Assembly: GCA_031556065.1 (NCBI GenBank)
Contig: JAVBTR010000058.1
Location: forward strand, 1 to 9,408
Direction of reading: 5' to 3'
DNA from: JAVBTR01 sp031556065
GTDB taxonomy: Bacteria; Bacillota; Clostridia; Christensenellales; Aristaeellaceae
Length of the DNA stretch: 9,408 bases
The translations under genes were made by a program, and so were the position numbers. How positions within the stretch are numbered: position 1 is the first letter of the stretch; every line of letters begins with the position of its first letter. The notes below the pieces were generated by a model. The model was not told where the DNA came from. It worked only from the letters and a program-made list of their open reading frames with translations, and did no database searches. Positions 1-5,577 of this stretch are shown piece by piece.

Positions 1-46
1 TGACCTCTTGACCTGTCGGTTAATACCGGCGTAGGGAAGCAATTTC
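1..46 (+). promoter_or_regulatory. TPP riboswitch aptamer (THI element), 3' part only
   Basis: The 3' half of a thiamin pyrophosphate aptamer is recognisable. ACCTG (11-15) leads into a short P5 hairpin, CGGT (17-20), loop TAAT, ACCG (25-28). The hallmark GCGTAGGGAAGC (29-40) of the THI-box consensus follows. The 5' half, with the CUGAGA pyrimidine-sensing part and the 5' strand of P1, lies upstream of the window. The exact 3' boundary near 46 is therefore inferred. The element stands directly before a terminator and a complete set of thiamin salvage genes, which fits the assignment. TPP binding is expected to switch the operon off by premature termination. Confidence 0.93.
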
Positions 47-77
47 TTACGCTTGTATTGCGTCTGAAAGAGCTTCC
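35..77 (+). promoter_or_regulatory. Predicted antiterminator helix (ligand-free state)
   Basis: Three stacked pairings are readable: GGAAGC (35-40) with GCTTCC (72-77), TTTC (43-46) with GAAA (66-69), and ACGC (49-52) with GCGT (60-63), separated by 2x2 internal loops and capped by a 7-nt loop. The structure uses the aptamer's 3' edge and the terminator's 5' arm together, so it is mutually exclusive with both the bound aptamer and the terminator. It was read by eye and no folding energy was computed. Confidence 0.7.
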
Positions 78-103
78 GATTTTTTTAGGGAAGCTCTATT
101 TTT
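69..103 (+). terminator. Intrinsic terminator of the TPP riboswitch expression platform
   Basis: A perfect 9-bp stem, AGAGCTTCC (69-77) with GGAAGCTCT (89-97), encloses an 11-nt T-rich loop (78-88). It is followed by ATTTTT and a further T-run (98-108). It lies between the TPP aptamer and the tenA ribosome binding site, the standard position of a riboswitch terminator. Its 5' arm can instead pair with the 3' edge of the aptamer (GGAAGC, 35-40, with GCTTCC, 72-77), giving an antiterminator. Confidence 0.9.
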
Positions 104-121
104 GTTTTGGAGGAAGAATCA

Positions 122-784
122 ATGTCATTCATGCAGGAAACACTCACGGCTTCACAGGCAATCTGGGACAAGTGTTTGGAAACACCCTTTGTTCAGGAAT
201 TGAAAACAGGAACCCTACCCATGGAGAAGTTTAAGGAGTATATGATTCAGGACAGTATTTACTTAAAGCACTATGCCCGTTGCTACGGAAAGGCCATTTA
301 CTGTGCCACCACGCTCAAAGAAATCCAGATGTATTATGCTGCTCTGGGCTTTGTAACGGATACGGAGTCGGTGGTAAGGCTCAACTATTTAAAGAAATTC
401 GGCATGACCGATGACGATATTGAGTTCATAACGCCGTTTCCTGAAAACCAAAGGTATATTGATTATCTGAATGACGCTGCCAAGAGCGAAGATATTTGTG
501 AAATTCTTATGTCGATCCTCCCTTGCCTGCTCAGCTATTGCTATATATTCAAAAAGGTGGCCGCAGAGCCGGAGGCAAAGCAGTCACCCTATTGGGATTT
601 CATCGGCAATTATGCGGCGGAACACTTCGATGCTGTTTGCGATCAGTGGATCGCCTATGCGGATAAAAAGTGCAATGGCCTGCCCAGCGAAAGAAAAGAG
701 CAGCTTACGGCGATTTGTGAAAAGGGCAATTTGCTGGAGCTTGATTTCTGGAAGATGGCTTACAGGGGGACGGCACATGAATAA
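122..784 (+). CDS. tenA: Thiaminase II / aminopyrimidine aminohydrolase TenA
   Basis: 220-aa TenA-family enzyme, the usual family length. TenA hydrolyses aminopyrimidine breakdown products of thiamin (and thiamin itself) to HMP, which ThiD can use; it is cytosolic. The active-site residues known from Bacillus subtilis TenA fall at nearly the same numbers: Asp44 and Tyr47 (QDSIY), Tyr112, the nucleophile Cys135 in LPC (133-135), Tyr164, and the C-terminal Glu206 in ELDFW. It therefore belongs to the Cys-type (TenA_C) branch. ATG at 122 is chosen because GGAGG (109-113) sits 8 nt upstream. An in-frame TTG at 107 would place the start inside the ribosome binding site. It is the first gene after the TPP riboswitch and overlaps thiN by 8 nt, so TPP-repressed expression is expected. 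Confidence 0.95.
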   Translation: MSFMQETLTASQAIWDKCLETPFVQELKTGTLPMEKFKEYMIQDSIYLKHYARCYGKAIYCATTLKEIQMYYAALGFVTDTESVVRLNYLKKFGMTDDDIEFITPFPENQRYIDYLNDAAKSEDICEILMSILPCLLSYCYIFKKVAAEPEAKQSPYWDFIGNYAAEHFDAVCDQWIAYADKKCNGLPSERKEQLTAICEKGNLLELDFWKMAYRGTAHE

Positions 785-1418
785 CAGCATCTGTTATATC
801 GTAGGCGCGGGCGAGAACTACGGCATCGATTTTACACTACGGCAAGGCGATTATGTGATCGCAGCAGACGGCGGATACCGCTATCTTGAGCAAGCGGGAA
901 TCCCTGCCGATTTGATCATCGGCGATTTTGACACGCTGGAAGCAAAACCGGAGCATCCGAATGTGATCACCCTGCCCACCGAAAAGGATGACACTGATAC
1001 ATTGGCGGCTGTACGCGAGGGCATGAAGCTTGGCTATAAGCGTTTCTGCCTTTACGCCTGCACCGGAGGGCGTATTGAACATACTCTTGCCAACTTCCAG
1101 GTGCTGGCCTTCCTTGCCCAAAGCGGATTCCAGGGATTTCTGTTCGACCGTGAGAGTATTATTACCGCCATTCACGATGGAGAGCTGGCTTTCTCGGCGC
1201 ATGAAGAGGGGTGCGTTTCGGTGTTCTATCATTCAAGTCAAGCAGGAGAGGTTACGCTGAAGGGCGTGAAATATGAGCTGGACAGCTACCCTATGACAAA
1301 CACCTTCCCCATTGGCGTGAGCAATGAGTTTGTGGGAACCCCAAGCACCATAGCCGTCCAAAGCGGTACGTTGCTGGTTGTTTTTCCAAGGGCGTATAAG
1401 GAGGATTTGAACCTATGA
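777..1418 (+). CDS. thiN: Thiamin pyrophosphokinase
   Basis: 213-aa thiamin pyrophosphokinase, which transfers pyrophosphate from ATP to thiamin to give TPP. Family motifs in order: AADGG (29-33), IIGDFDT (47-53) with metal-binding acidic residues, TEKDDTDT (68-75), GGRIEHTLANF (97-107), and SNEF (182-185) near the C-terminus. In most homologues I recall, the fourth motif reads R-x-D-H; here it is R-I-E-H. ATG at 777 lies 6 nt after AGGGGGA (764-770) and overlaps the tenA stop by 8 nt; the open frame continues upstream only as a shadow of tenA. The enzyme uses free thiamin, not TMP, which matters because no TMP kinase (ThiL) is encoded here. The stop overlaps the thiD start by 4 nt (ATGA). 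Confidence 0.95.
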   Translation: MNNSICYIVGAGENYGIDFTLRQGDYVIAADGGYRYLEQAGIPADLIIGDFDTLEAKPEHPNVITLPTEKDDTDTLAAVREGMKLGYKRFCLYACTGGRIEHTLANFQVLAFLAQSGFQGFLFDRESIITAIHDGELAFSAHEEGCVSVFYHSSQAGEVTLKGVKYELDSYPMTNTFPIGVSNEFVGTPSTIAVQSGTLLVVFPRAYKEDLNL

Positions 1419-2227
1419 AAAAGGTTTTAAGCATTGCCGGCTCGGATTGCAGCGGCGGTGCGGGGATACAGGCCGACTTAAAGACGTTTTCCGCCCATGG
1501 AGTCTTTGGCATGAGCGTGATCGTGTCCGTGGTGGCCGAAAACACCAGTCGTGTCATCGACATACAGGATATAACGCCGGACATGATCAAAAAGCAGATC
1601 GACGCGGTGTTTGAGGATATTGAAGTGGACGCGGTAAAGATCGGGATGCTCTCTACGCCTGCCTGCATGGAGGCGGTGGCAGAACGAATTTTGCGCTATC
1701 AGCCCCTTAACATTGTGATTGATCCGGTGATGTACGCCAAGAACGGCTGCGCGTTGATGCAGCCGGAATCCGTGGATACCCTGATCAAAACCATCATCCC
1801 CCTGGCAGATGTGCTGACCCCCAACATTCCGGAAGCAGAGAAGATATCCGGCTTGTCCATTGCCTCGGTCAGGGATATGGAGACCGCCGCCAGAAGGATT
1901 CATGCCATGGGCTGCAAGGCGGTGGTCATCAAGGGCGGCCATGCAGTGGGAAGCCCTTTGGATGTGCTATTCGATGGGGAAAGCTTCACCCACTTTGAAA
2001 CTGCCCGCATCAATACTAAGAACACCCATGGCACGGGCTGCACCTTTTCCTCGGCGATTGCATCTGAGCTAGCCACGGGATGTACGGTGAAAGAAGCAGT
2101 ACAAAAAGCCAAGGCGTATGTCACAACCGCCATCGCCCATGCCCTGCCCATTGGCAAAGGCAATGGCCCCACTCATCATTTTTATGAGCTGTACCAAAAC
2201 GGACTCAAGGGGGAAGAAAATGCTTAA
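1415..2227 (+). CDS. thiD: Hydroxymethylpyrimidine / phosphomethylpyrimidine kinase ThiD
   Basis: 270-aa ribokinase-fold enzyme that phosphorylates HMP twice, to HMP-P and HMP-PP, for coupling by ThiE. Visible motifs are the N-terminal SIAGSDCSGGAGIQAD (6-21) for substrate binding, DPVMYAKNG (103-111), TPNIPEAE (135-142), VVIKGGH (170-176), and the anion-hole signature NTHGTGCTFS (203-212) with Cys209. Length is normal and no ThiE or ThiN domain is fused. The start ATG overlaps the thiN stop and is preceded by AGGAGG (1399-1404). Pdx-type pyridoxal kinases share this fold, but the operon and the N-terminal signature favour ThiD. Confidence 0.96.
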   Translation: MKKVLSIAGSDCSGGAGIQADLKTFSAHGVFGMSVIVSVVAENTSRVIDIQDITPDMIKKQIDAVFEDIEVDAVKIGMLSTPACMEAVAERILRYQPLNIVIDPVMYAKNGCALMQPESVDTLIKTIIPLADVLTPNIPEAEKISGLSIASVRDMETAARRIHAMGCKAVVIKGGHAVGSPLDVLFDGESFTHFETARINTKNTHGTGCTFSSAIASELATGCTVKEAVQKAKAYVTTAIAHALPIGKGNGPTHHFYELYQNGLKGEENA

Positions 2228-3035
2228 CTGTATTATTTCACAGCTGGAAGCTATCAAGGAAGCAAAGCCCTTGGTTCATCACATTACCAATTACGTGACC
2301 GTTAACGATTGCGCAAATGCTTGCCTGGCTATCGGCGCATCGCCCATTATGGCGGATGAGGCTACCGAGGTTTGCGATATTACGGCCATCGCGTCCAGCC
2401 TGGTGATTAACATCGGCACGCTGAATGAGCGCACTGTGGCATCCATGCTAAAGGCCGGGATGAAAGCCAATGAGTGCGGCATCCCCGTTGTGCTGGACCC
2501 CGTAGGAGCAGGGGCTTCCGGTTTTCGCAATGAAACTGCCGCAAAGTTACTGGAAAATATCCGTTTTACCGTTATCCGGGGCAACCTTTCGGAGATTCGC
2601 TATCTAACGGAAAACTGCGCCAATACCAAGGGCGTGGATGTGTCGGATAAGGACATGGGACAAAGCAGCGTGGACATCGCCATGCGCTGCGCAAAAAAGT
2701 ACGGATGCATTGCGGCTATCACAGGGAAGACCGATGTGATTTCCGATGGGCAGAAAGTGCTGTGCATTGACAATGGCCATGAAGCCCTATCCTCCGTCAC
2801 CGGGACAGGCTGCATGTGTACCACGTTGATCGGTGTTTTTTGCGGAGCAAACAGTGACCCGTTTGTCTCTGCCGCCGGAGGCATCCTAAGCATGGGCATC
2901 GCCGGGGAGCTGGCCTTTGAAAGGGCAGGCAGCCTTGGCTTTGGCAGCTTCCGTATTGCGCTTATGGATGAGATCGGAAAGCTGAACGGCACAACCATAC
3001 TGGAAAGGGCAAAAATACATGAAAAAGCCTGTTGA
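2220..3035 (+). CDS. thiM: Hydroxyethylthiazole kinase ThiM
   Basis: 271-aa kinase that phosphorylates 4-methyl-5-(2-hydroxyethyl)thiazole, the salvage source of the thiazole half of thiamin. Family motifs: HHITNYVTVNDCAN (20-33), GASPIMADEA (39-48), NIGTL (64-68), VVLDPVGAGAS (90-100), RGNLSEI (120-126), ITGKTDVISDG (167-177), and the catalytic GTGC (195-198) with Cys198. ATG at 2220 is preceded by AAGGGGG (2207-2213) and overlaps the thiD stop by 8 nt. The same frame is open further upstream, but that part is only a shadow of thiD. The presence of ThiM, and the absence of thiazole synthase genes nearby, indicates salvage rather than de novo synthesis in this operon. Confidence 0.96.
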   Translation: MLNCIISQLEAIKEAKPLVHHITNYVTVNDCANACLAIGASPIMADEATEVCDITAIASSLVINIGTLNERTVASMLKAGMKANECGIPVVLDPVGAGASGFRNETAAKLLENIRFTVIRGNLSEIRYLTENCANTKGVDVSDKDMGQSSVDIAMRCAKKYGCIAAITGKTDVISDGQKVLCIDNGHEALSSVTGTGCMCTTLIGVFCGANSDPFVSAAGGILSMGIAGELAFERAGSLGFGSFRIALMDEIGKLNGTTILERAKIHEKAC

Positions 3036-3663
3036 TTACAGCCTCTATTTGGTGACGGATCAGGACTTGATGAGTACCGAAACTTTGTATGAAGCTGTGG
3101 AGCAGGCCATTCTAGGTGGCTGCACCCTCATACAGCTTCGGGAGAAGAACCAGTCCTCCATTGATTTTTATCAAACAGCTCTTGAGATCAAAGCGCTTAC
3201 AGACCGTTATCATATTCCACTTATCATCAACGACCGCATAGACATTGCGCTGGCAGTAAAGGCGGACGGCGTGCATATCGGCCAGAGCGATATCCCAGCC
3301 GTAGCGGCTCGGCAGATCATCGGCCACGATATGCTTTTAGGGGTATCCGTGAGTTGCGTGGATGAAGCAGTACAAGCCGCAAACGACGGTGCGGATTATC
3401 TGGGCGTGGGTACCATGTTTCCCACCGGGACAAAGGAGGATGCGAAGCTTGTGACGATGGAAGAGCTTTCCCACATACGCAAAGCCGCTTCCCTGCCCAT
3501 GGTGGTGATCGGCGGCATTAACAAAGAAAATGCCGCAGGGTTTGCGGCCTTGGGCGTAGACGGCTTGGCGGTAGTTTCAGCCATCATTGCACAACCGGAA
3601 ATGAAGCAGGCGGCAATGGAAGTGAAGCAGGCTTTTTTAGGAGGACGAAGGAATGCAGTTTAA
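3019..3663 (+). CDS. thiE: Thiamin phosphate synthase ThiE
   Basis: 214-aa TIM-barrel enzyme that joins HMP-PP and thiazole phosphate to thiamin monophosphate (TMP), releasing pyrophosphate. Motifs: LYLVTD (9-14), IQLREK (38-43), LIINDRIDIA (68-77), ADGVHIGQSD (82-91), LGVSVS (107-112), YLGVGTMFPTGTKED (127-141) for the phosphate-binding loop, VVIGGIN (162-168), and AVVSAI (184-189). Length is standard. The 17-nt overlap with thiM is the longest in the operon; the RBS is a modest AAAGGG (3004-3009), so translational coupling to thiM is likely. Its product TMP must be dephosphorylated before ThiN can use it. Confidence 0.96.
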   Translation: MKKPVDYSLYLVTDQDLMSTETLYEAVEQAILGGCTLIQLREKNQSSIDFYQTALEIKALTDRYHIPLIINDRIDIALAVKADGVHIGQSDIPAVAARQIIGHDMLLGVSVSCVDEAVQAANDGADYLGVGTMFPTGTKEDAKLVTMEELSHIRKAASLPMVVIGGINKENAAGFAALGVDGLAVVSAIIAQPEMKQAAMEVKQAFLGGRRNAV

Positions 3664-4297
3664 AGCCGCCATTTTTGACCTGGATGGTACGCTGCTTAAC
3701 TCCATGGATATCTGGGAAAAAATTGACATCGCGTTTTTATCCAAACGAGGATTGCCTGTGCCGGAGAATTATGTTACAGAAATCTGTGCCCGTAGCTTTA
3801 CGGAAGCGGCAAGCTATACCATTGACTTGTTTGGATTATCGGAAAGCGAGGAAGATATCATTGGCGAGTGGAACTATATGGCGCTATGTGAATATGCGCA
3901 TAACGTTTCTTTGCAGCCCTACGCTAAGGACTATCTTTTGAAGCTAAAGACAGCGGGCATAAAGCTTGCCGTCGCCACGGCATTGCCCGAAAAGCTGTAT
4001 AAGCCCTGCCTGATCCATAATGGCATTTATAATCTCTTTGATGCGCTATGCTCCACCGATGAGGTGGGCAAGGGCAAAGAAGTGCCGGATATCTTCCTTA
4101 AGGCAAGTGAGCGGCTGGGCGTTCCCCCGCAGGAGTGTGTCGTGTTTGAAGATGTGTTGCCTGCAATTAAAAGTGCAAAGCAAACCGGGATGATGGTCTA
4201 TGGGGTGTATGACAAGTATTCGGCACATCATATGGATGAGATAAAAAGGATCACAGATGGCTACTTAATTGATTTTGGTTTCGCGCCGTTACCGTGA
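3653..4297 (+). CDS. HAD-superfamily phosphatase, candidate thiamin monophosphate phosphatase
   Basis: 214-aa haloacid dehalogenase hydrolase with a helical C1-type cap. Motif I is FDLDGT (8-13), with nucleophile Asp9 and acid/base Asp11. Motif II is Thr109 in AVATA, motif III is a lysine at 140-142 in GKGKEVPD, and motif IV is FEDV (165-168) with Glu166 and Asp167. The catalytic set is complete. ATG at 3653 follows AGGAGG (3639-3644) and overlaps the thiE stop by 11 nt, so this is the last gene of the thi operon. The fold alone does not give the substrate. The inference that it dephosphorylates TMP rests on context: ThiE makes TMP, ThiN needs free thiamin, and no ThiL is present. TMP phosphatases of this superfamily are known in plants and some bacteria. 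A general sugar-phosphate phosphatase is the alternative. The gene ends in a double stop (TGATGA). Confidence 0.88.
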   Translation: MQFKAAIFDLDGTLLNSMDIWEKIDIAFLSKRGLPVPENYVTEICARSFTEAASYTIDLFGLSESEEDIIGEWNYMALCEYAHNVSLQPYAKDYLLKLKTAGIKLAVATALPEKLYKPCLIHNGIYNLFDALCSTDEVGKGKEVPDIFLKASERLGVPPQECVVFEDVLPAIKSAKQTGMMVYGVYDKYSAHHMDEIKRITDGYLIDFGFAPLP

Positions 4298-4336
4298 TGA
4301 TTCTGTGTAGATTTTACAACTGTGTGATGTTCTGAC

Positions 4337-4380
4337 TGCGTTAAAACGCTATAATAAAAATGATTGTTTTTAGGGAGGAC
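4337..4380 (+). promoter_or_regulatory. Putative promoter and RBS of the GNAT gene
   Basis: A consensus -10 TATAAT (4350-4355) stands 30 nt before the start codon of the next gene. No good -35 is found at 16-18 nt. GCGTT (4338-4342) and AACGC (4345-4349) form a short inverted repeat directly against the -10. The RBS AGGGAGGA is at 4372-4379. The 87-nt gap after the thi operon has no clear terminator, so read-through from the thi operon is also possible. Confidence 0.5.
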
Positions 4381-4384
4381 GACA

Positions 4385-4882
4385 ATGTTTGACGAAATGA
4401 AGCGGCAACTAAGCGAGTATGAAATTGTACCCATATCAAGACAAAACTTTGAAAAGATTTTTGAGGTCTACGAAACCAATCAACCTTATTTTCTGTTAAC
4501 GCAAGGCGACAAGGCATCCATTGAAAGCAGTGTGGGCGATATGGACGCATTGCCACCTGATTGTGTTGTAGAGCAAAAAATGTATGTCAGCCTATGGAAA
4601 AACGGTAAGGCTGTTGGCGTTTTGGATTTGATCGAAAAATACCCGGAACCAACCGGCTTTTGGATCGGATTGCTCCTCATTCATGGTGACTTGCACGGGC
4701 AGAGGCTGGGAAGCGAGGTAGTAAGAGCCATACTGAATGCTGGTAAAGCAGCCGGATATCGATCCGCCCAGCTGGGCGTGATTGAAAACAACATAAAGGC
4801 CTTAAGCTTCTGGCAAAAACATGGCTTTGAGCGCTTCCGACACAGCGGCAATGTTGTTGTAATGGCAAGACCCATCTCATGA
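4385..4882 (+). CDS. GNAT-family N-acetyltransferase
   Basis: 165-aa acetyltransferase of the GNAT fold. The acetyl-CoA pyrophosphate-binding motif A is seen as LLLIHGDLHGQRLGSEVV (96-113), where the usual Q/R-x-x-G-x-G/A appears as QRLGS (106-110). Motif B follows as IENNIKALSFWQKHGFER (133-150), with the asparagine and FWxKxGF pattern common to the fold. The length is typical for a single-domain GNAT. The acceptor substrate cannot be told; small-molecule or protein N-terminal acetylation are both possible. ATG at 4385 is chosen for the RBS 5 nt upstream; an in-frame TTG at 4364 would lie before the RBS. It has its own promoter and does not look functionally tied to thiamin. Confidence 0.88.
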   Translation: MFDEMKRQLSEYEIVPISRQNFEKIFEVYETNQPYFLLTQGDKASIESSVGDMDALPPDCVVEQKMYVSLWKNGKAVGVLDLIEKYPEPTGFWIGLLLIHGDLHGQRLGSEVVRAILNAGKAAGYRSAQLGVIENNIKALSFWQKHGFERFRHSGNVVVMARPIS

Positions 4883-4925
4883 TGCTTTGAGTATTCCGAT
4901 GCAAAGCGCAAAGAGCGAGTGAACC

Positions 4926-4977
4926 TTGACAAATGGTGTCAGCGTTTTGCTGCTATAATCAAAAATAAAAGGCGGTG
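4926..4977 (+). promoter_or_regulatory. Putative extended -10 promoter with inverted repeat, before the membrane-protein gene
   Basis: TGCTATAAT (4951-4959) is an extended -10 element. A perfect TTGACA (4926-4931) lies 22 nt upstream, too far for a normal -35. It overlaps an inverted repeat TGACA-N5-TGTCA (4927-4941) that could be an operator. The RBS AAGGCGGTG (4969-4977) differs from the ideal by one base. A shared GCGTT-N5-GC-TATAAT pattern links this promoter with the one at 4338-4355. Confidence 0.55.
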
Positions 4978-4983
4978 CTGAAA

Positions 4984-5442
4984 ATGGGGCATTTCGGATT
5001 TTCGTATGTAGGGCTTATGTATCTTTTGATGCTGTTTATCCCTAATGGCATTTGGGCAAAGTATCAGCCGGAGGGGTATGACCCCACGGGTGAAAACAAG
5101 GTGCTGATGGCGCTGGAGCGCGTTGGGCAGGTGCTGGTCACCGGCTGCGCGCTTTTGTTCAGTGACACAAACCTAAAGCCCTGGTCACTCTGGAGCCTAT
5201 GGCTCATCGCGTCCTTTGGGCTGATGCTGCTGTATGAAATGTACTGGGTGCGCTATTTTCGAAAACCCACCCTTGAAACCTTTTACGGGAATTTCCTGGG
5301 CGTCCCTTTGCCCGGTGCTACCTTGCCGGTGGCGGCGTTTCTATTGCTTGGTATCTATGGCCGCCTGATTTGGCTTTGCATAGCCGCCGTTATCTTGGGC
5401 ATTGGCCATATTGGCATTCACATACACCACCACAAAGCATAG
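4984..5442 (+). CDS. Multi-spanning integral membrane protein, function unknown
   Basis: 152-aa, very hydrophobic protein with four to five predicted membrane segments, roughly residues 6-24, 46-60, 68-90, 111-125 and 127-145. A polar loop (27-43) containing YDPTGENK lies between the first two. The C-terminus is histidine-rich (GHIGIHIHHHKA, 141-152), which could bind metal, though this is speculative. It resembles hypothetical membrane proteins of Clostridia that I cannot place in a named family. ATG at 4984 is taken because the RBS at 4969-4977 is 6 nt upstream; an in-frame GTG at 4975 overlaps that RBS. It heads a short group with the 28-codon peptide and the nitroreductase. Confidence 0.8.
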   Translation: MGHFGFSYVGLMYLLMLFIPNGIWAKYQPEGYDPTGENKVLMALERVGQVLVTGCALLFSDTNLKPWSLWSLWLIASFGLMLLYEMYWVRYFRKPTLETFYGNFLGVPLPGATLPVAAFLLLGIYGRLIWLCIAAVILGIGHIGIHIHHHKA

Positions 5443-5447
5443 CTTTG
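5433..5447 (+). repeat. Short intercistronic hairpin
   Basis: CAAAGC (5433-5438) and GCTTTG (5442-5447) form a perfect 6-bp hairpin with a 3-nt loop across the stop codon of the membrane-protein gene. No T-run follows, so it is not a canonical terminator. It could protect mRNA ends or dampen read-through. Confidence 0.4.
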
Positions 5448-5477
5448 ATGACGACATTTGAGGAGGTGAAATGATTT

Positions 5478-5564
5478 ATGCATCCATATATTTGGGTCAT
5501 TATTGGAATCGCAGTTTGCGTCTGCATTATCCTGCCCATACTTTCAAAGATCAAGAAGCGCTAA
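5478..5564 (+). CDS. Small single-pass membrane peptide (28 aa)
   Basis: A 28-codon ORF. It begins MHPYIWVIIG, continues with a hydrophobic stretch through about residue 23, and ends in a basic tail (SKIKKR). This gives one membrane helix with positive residues at its C-terminal end. A near-perfect RBS AGGAGGTGA (5461-5469) lies 8 nt before the ATG. It ends only 13 nt before the nitroreductase start and begins 35 nt after the membrane-protein stop, so it fills a gap between two co-oriented genes. Another ATG at 5471 sits only 2 nt from the RBS and opens a different frame that runs into the nitroreductase gene, which is less credible. I do not recognise a family. The peptide could be a partner of the upstream membrane protein. 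Confidence 0.65.
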   Translation: MHPYIWVIIGIAVCVCIILPILSKIKKR

Positions 5565-5577
5565 TAGGAGGCTTTAC

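Noticed and set aside
107..121. TTG start for tenA five codons upstream
   Set aside because: The TTG lies inside the ribosome binding site; ATG at 122 has proper spacing and TenA homologues start there.
471..776. Open frame upstream of thiN within tenA
   Set aside because: It translates to low-complexity, Arg/Ser-rich sequence in the shadow of tenA; the thiN protein begins at 777 with a good RBS.
837..1232. Minus-strand ORF of 131 codons opposite thiN, and similar minus-strand ORFs throughout
   Set aside because: They lie wholly opposite recognised genes, lack convincing RBSs and show no protein family features.
2118..2219. Upstream extension of thiM
   Set aside because: It overlaps thiD in another frame and has no family similarity; ATG 2220 has its own RBS.
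4884..4907. GCTTTG...CAAAGC inverted repeat after the GNAT gene as a terminator
   Set aside because: The loop is 12 nt and no T-run follows, so there is no support for intrinsic termination.
4926..4959. TTGACA (4926) and TATAAT (4954) as a standard sigma-A promoter
   Set aside because: The spacer is 22 nt, too long; the TGnTATAAT extended -10 is a better explanation and TTGACA may be part of an operator-like palindrome.
5503..5577. N-terminal extension of the nitroreductase
   Set aside because: ATG 5578 has AGGAGG at 6 nt and starts exactly where the family does (before the RRSIRKF motif).
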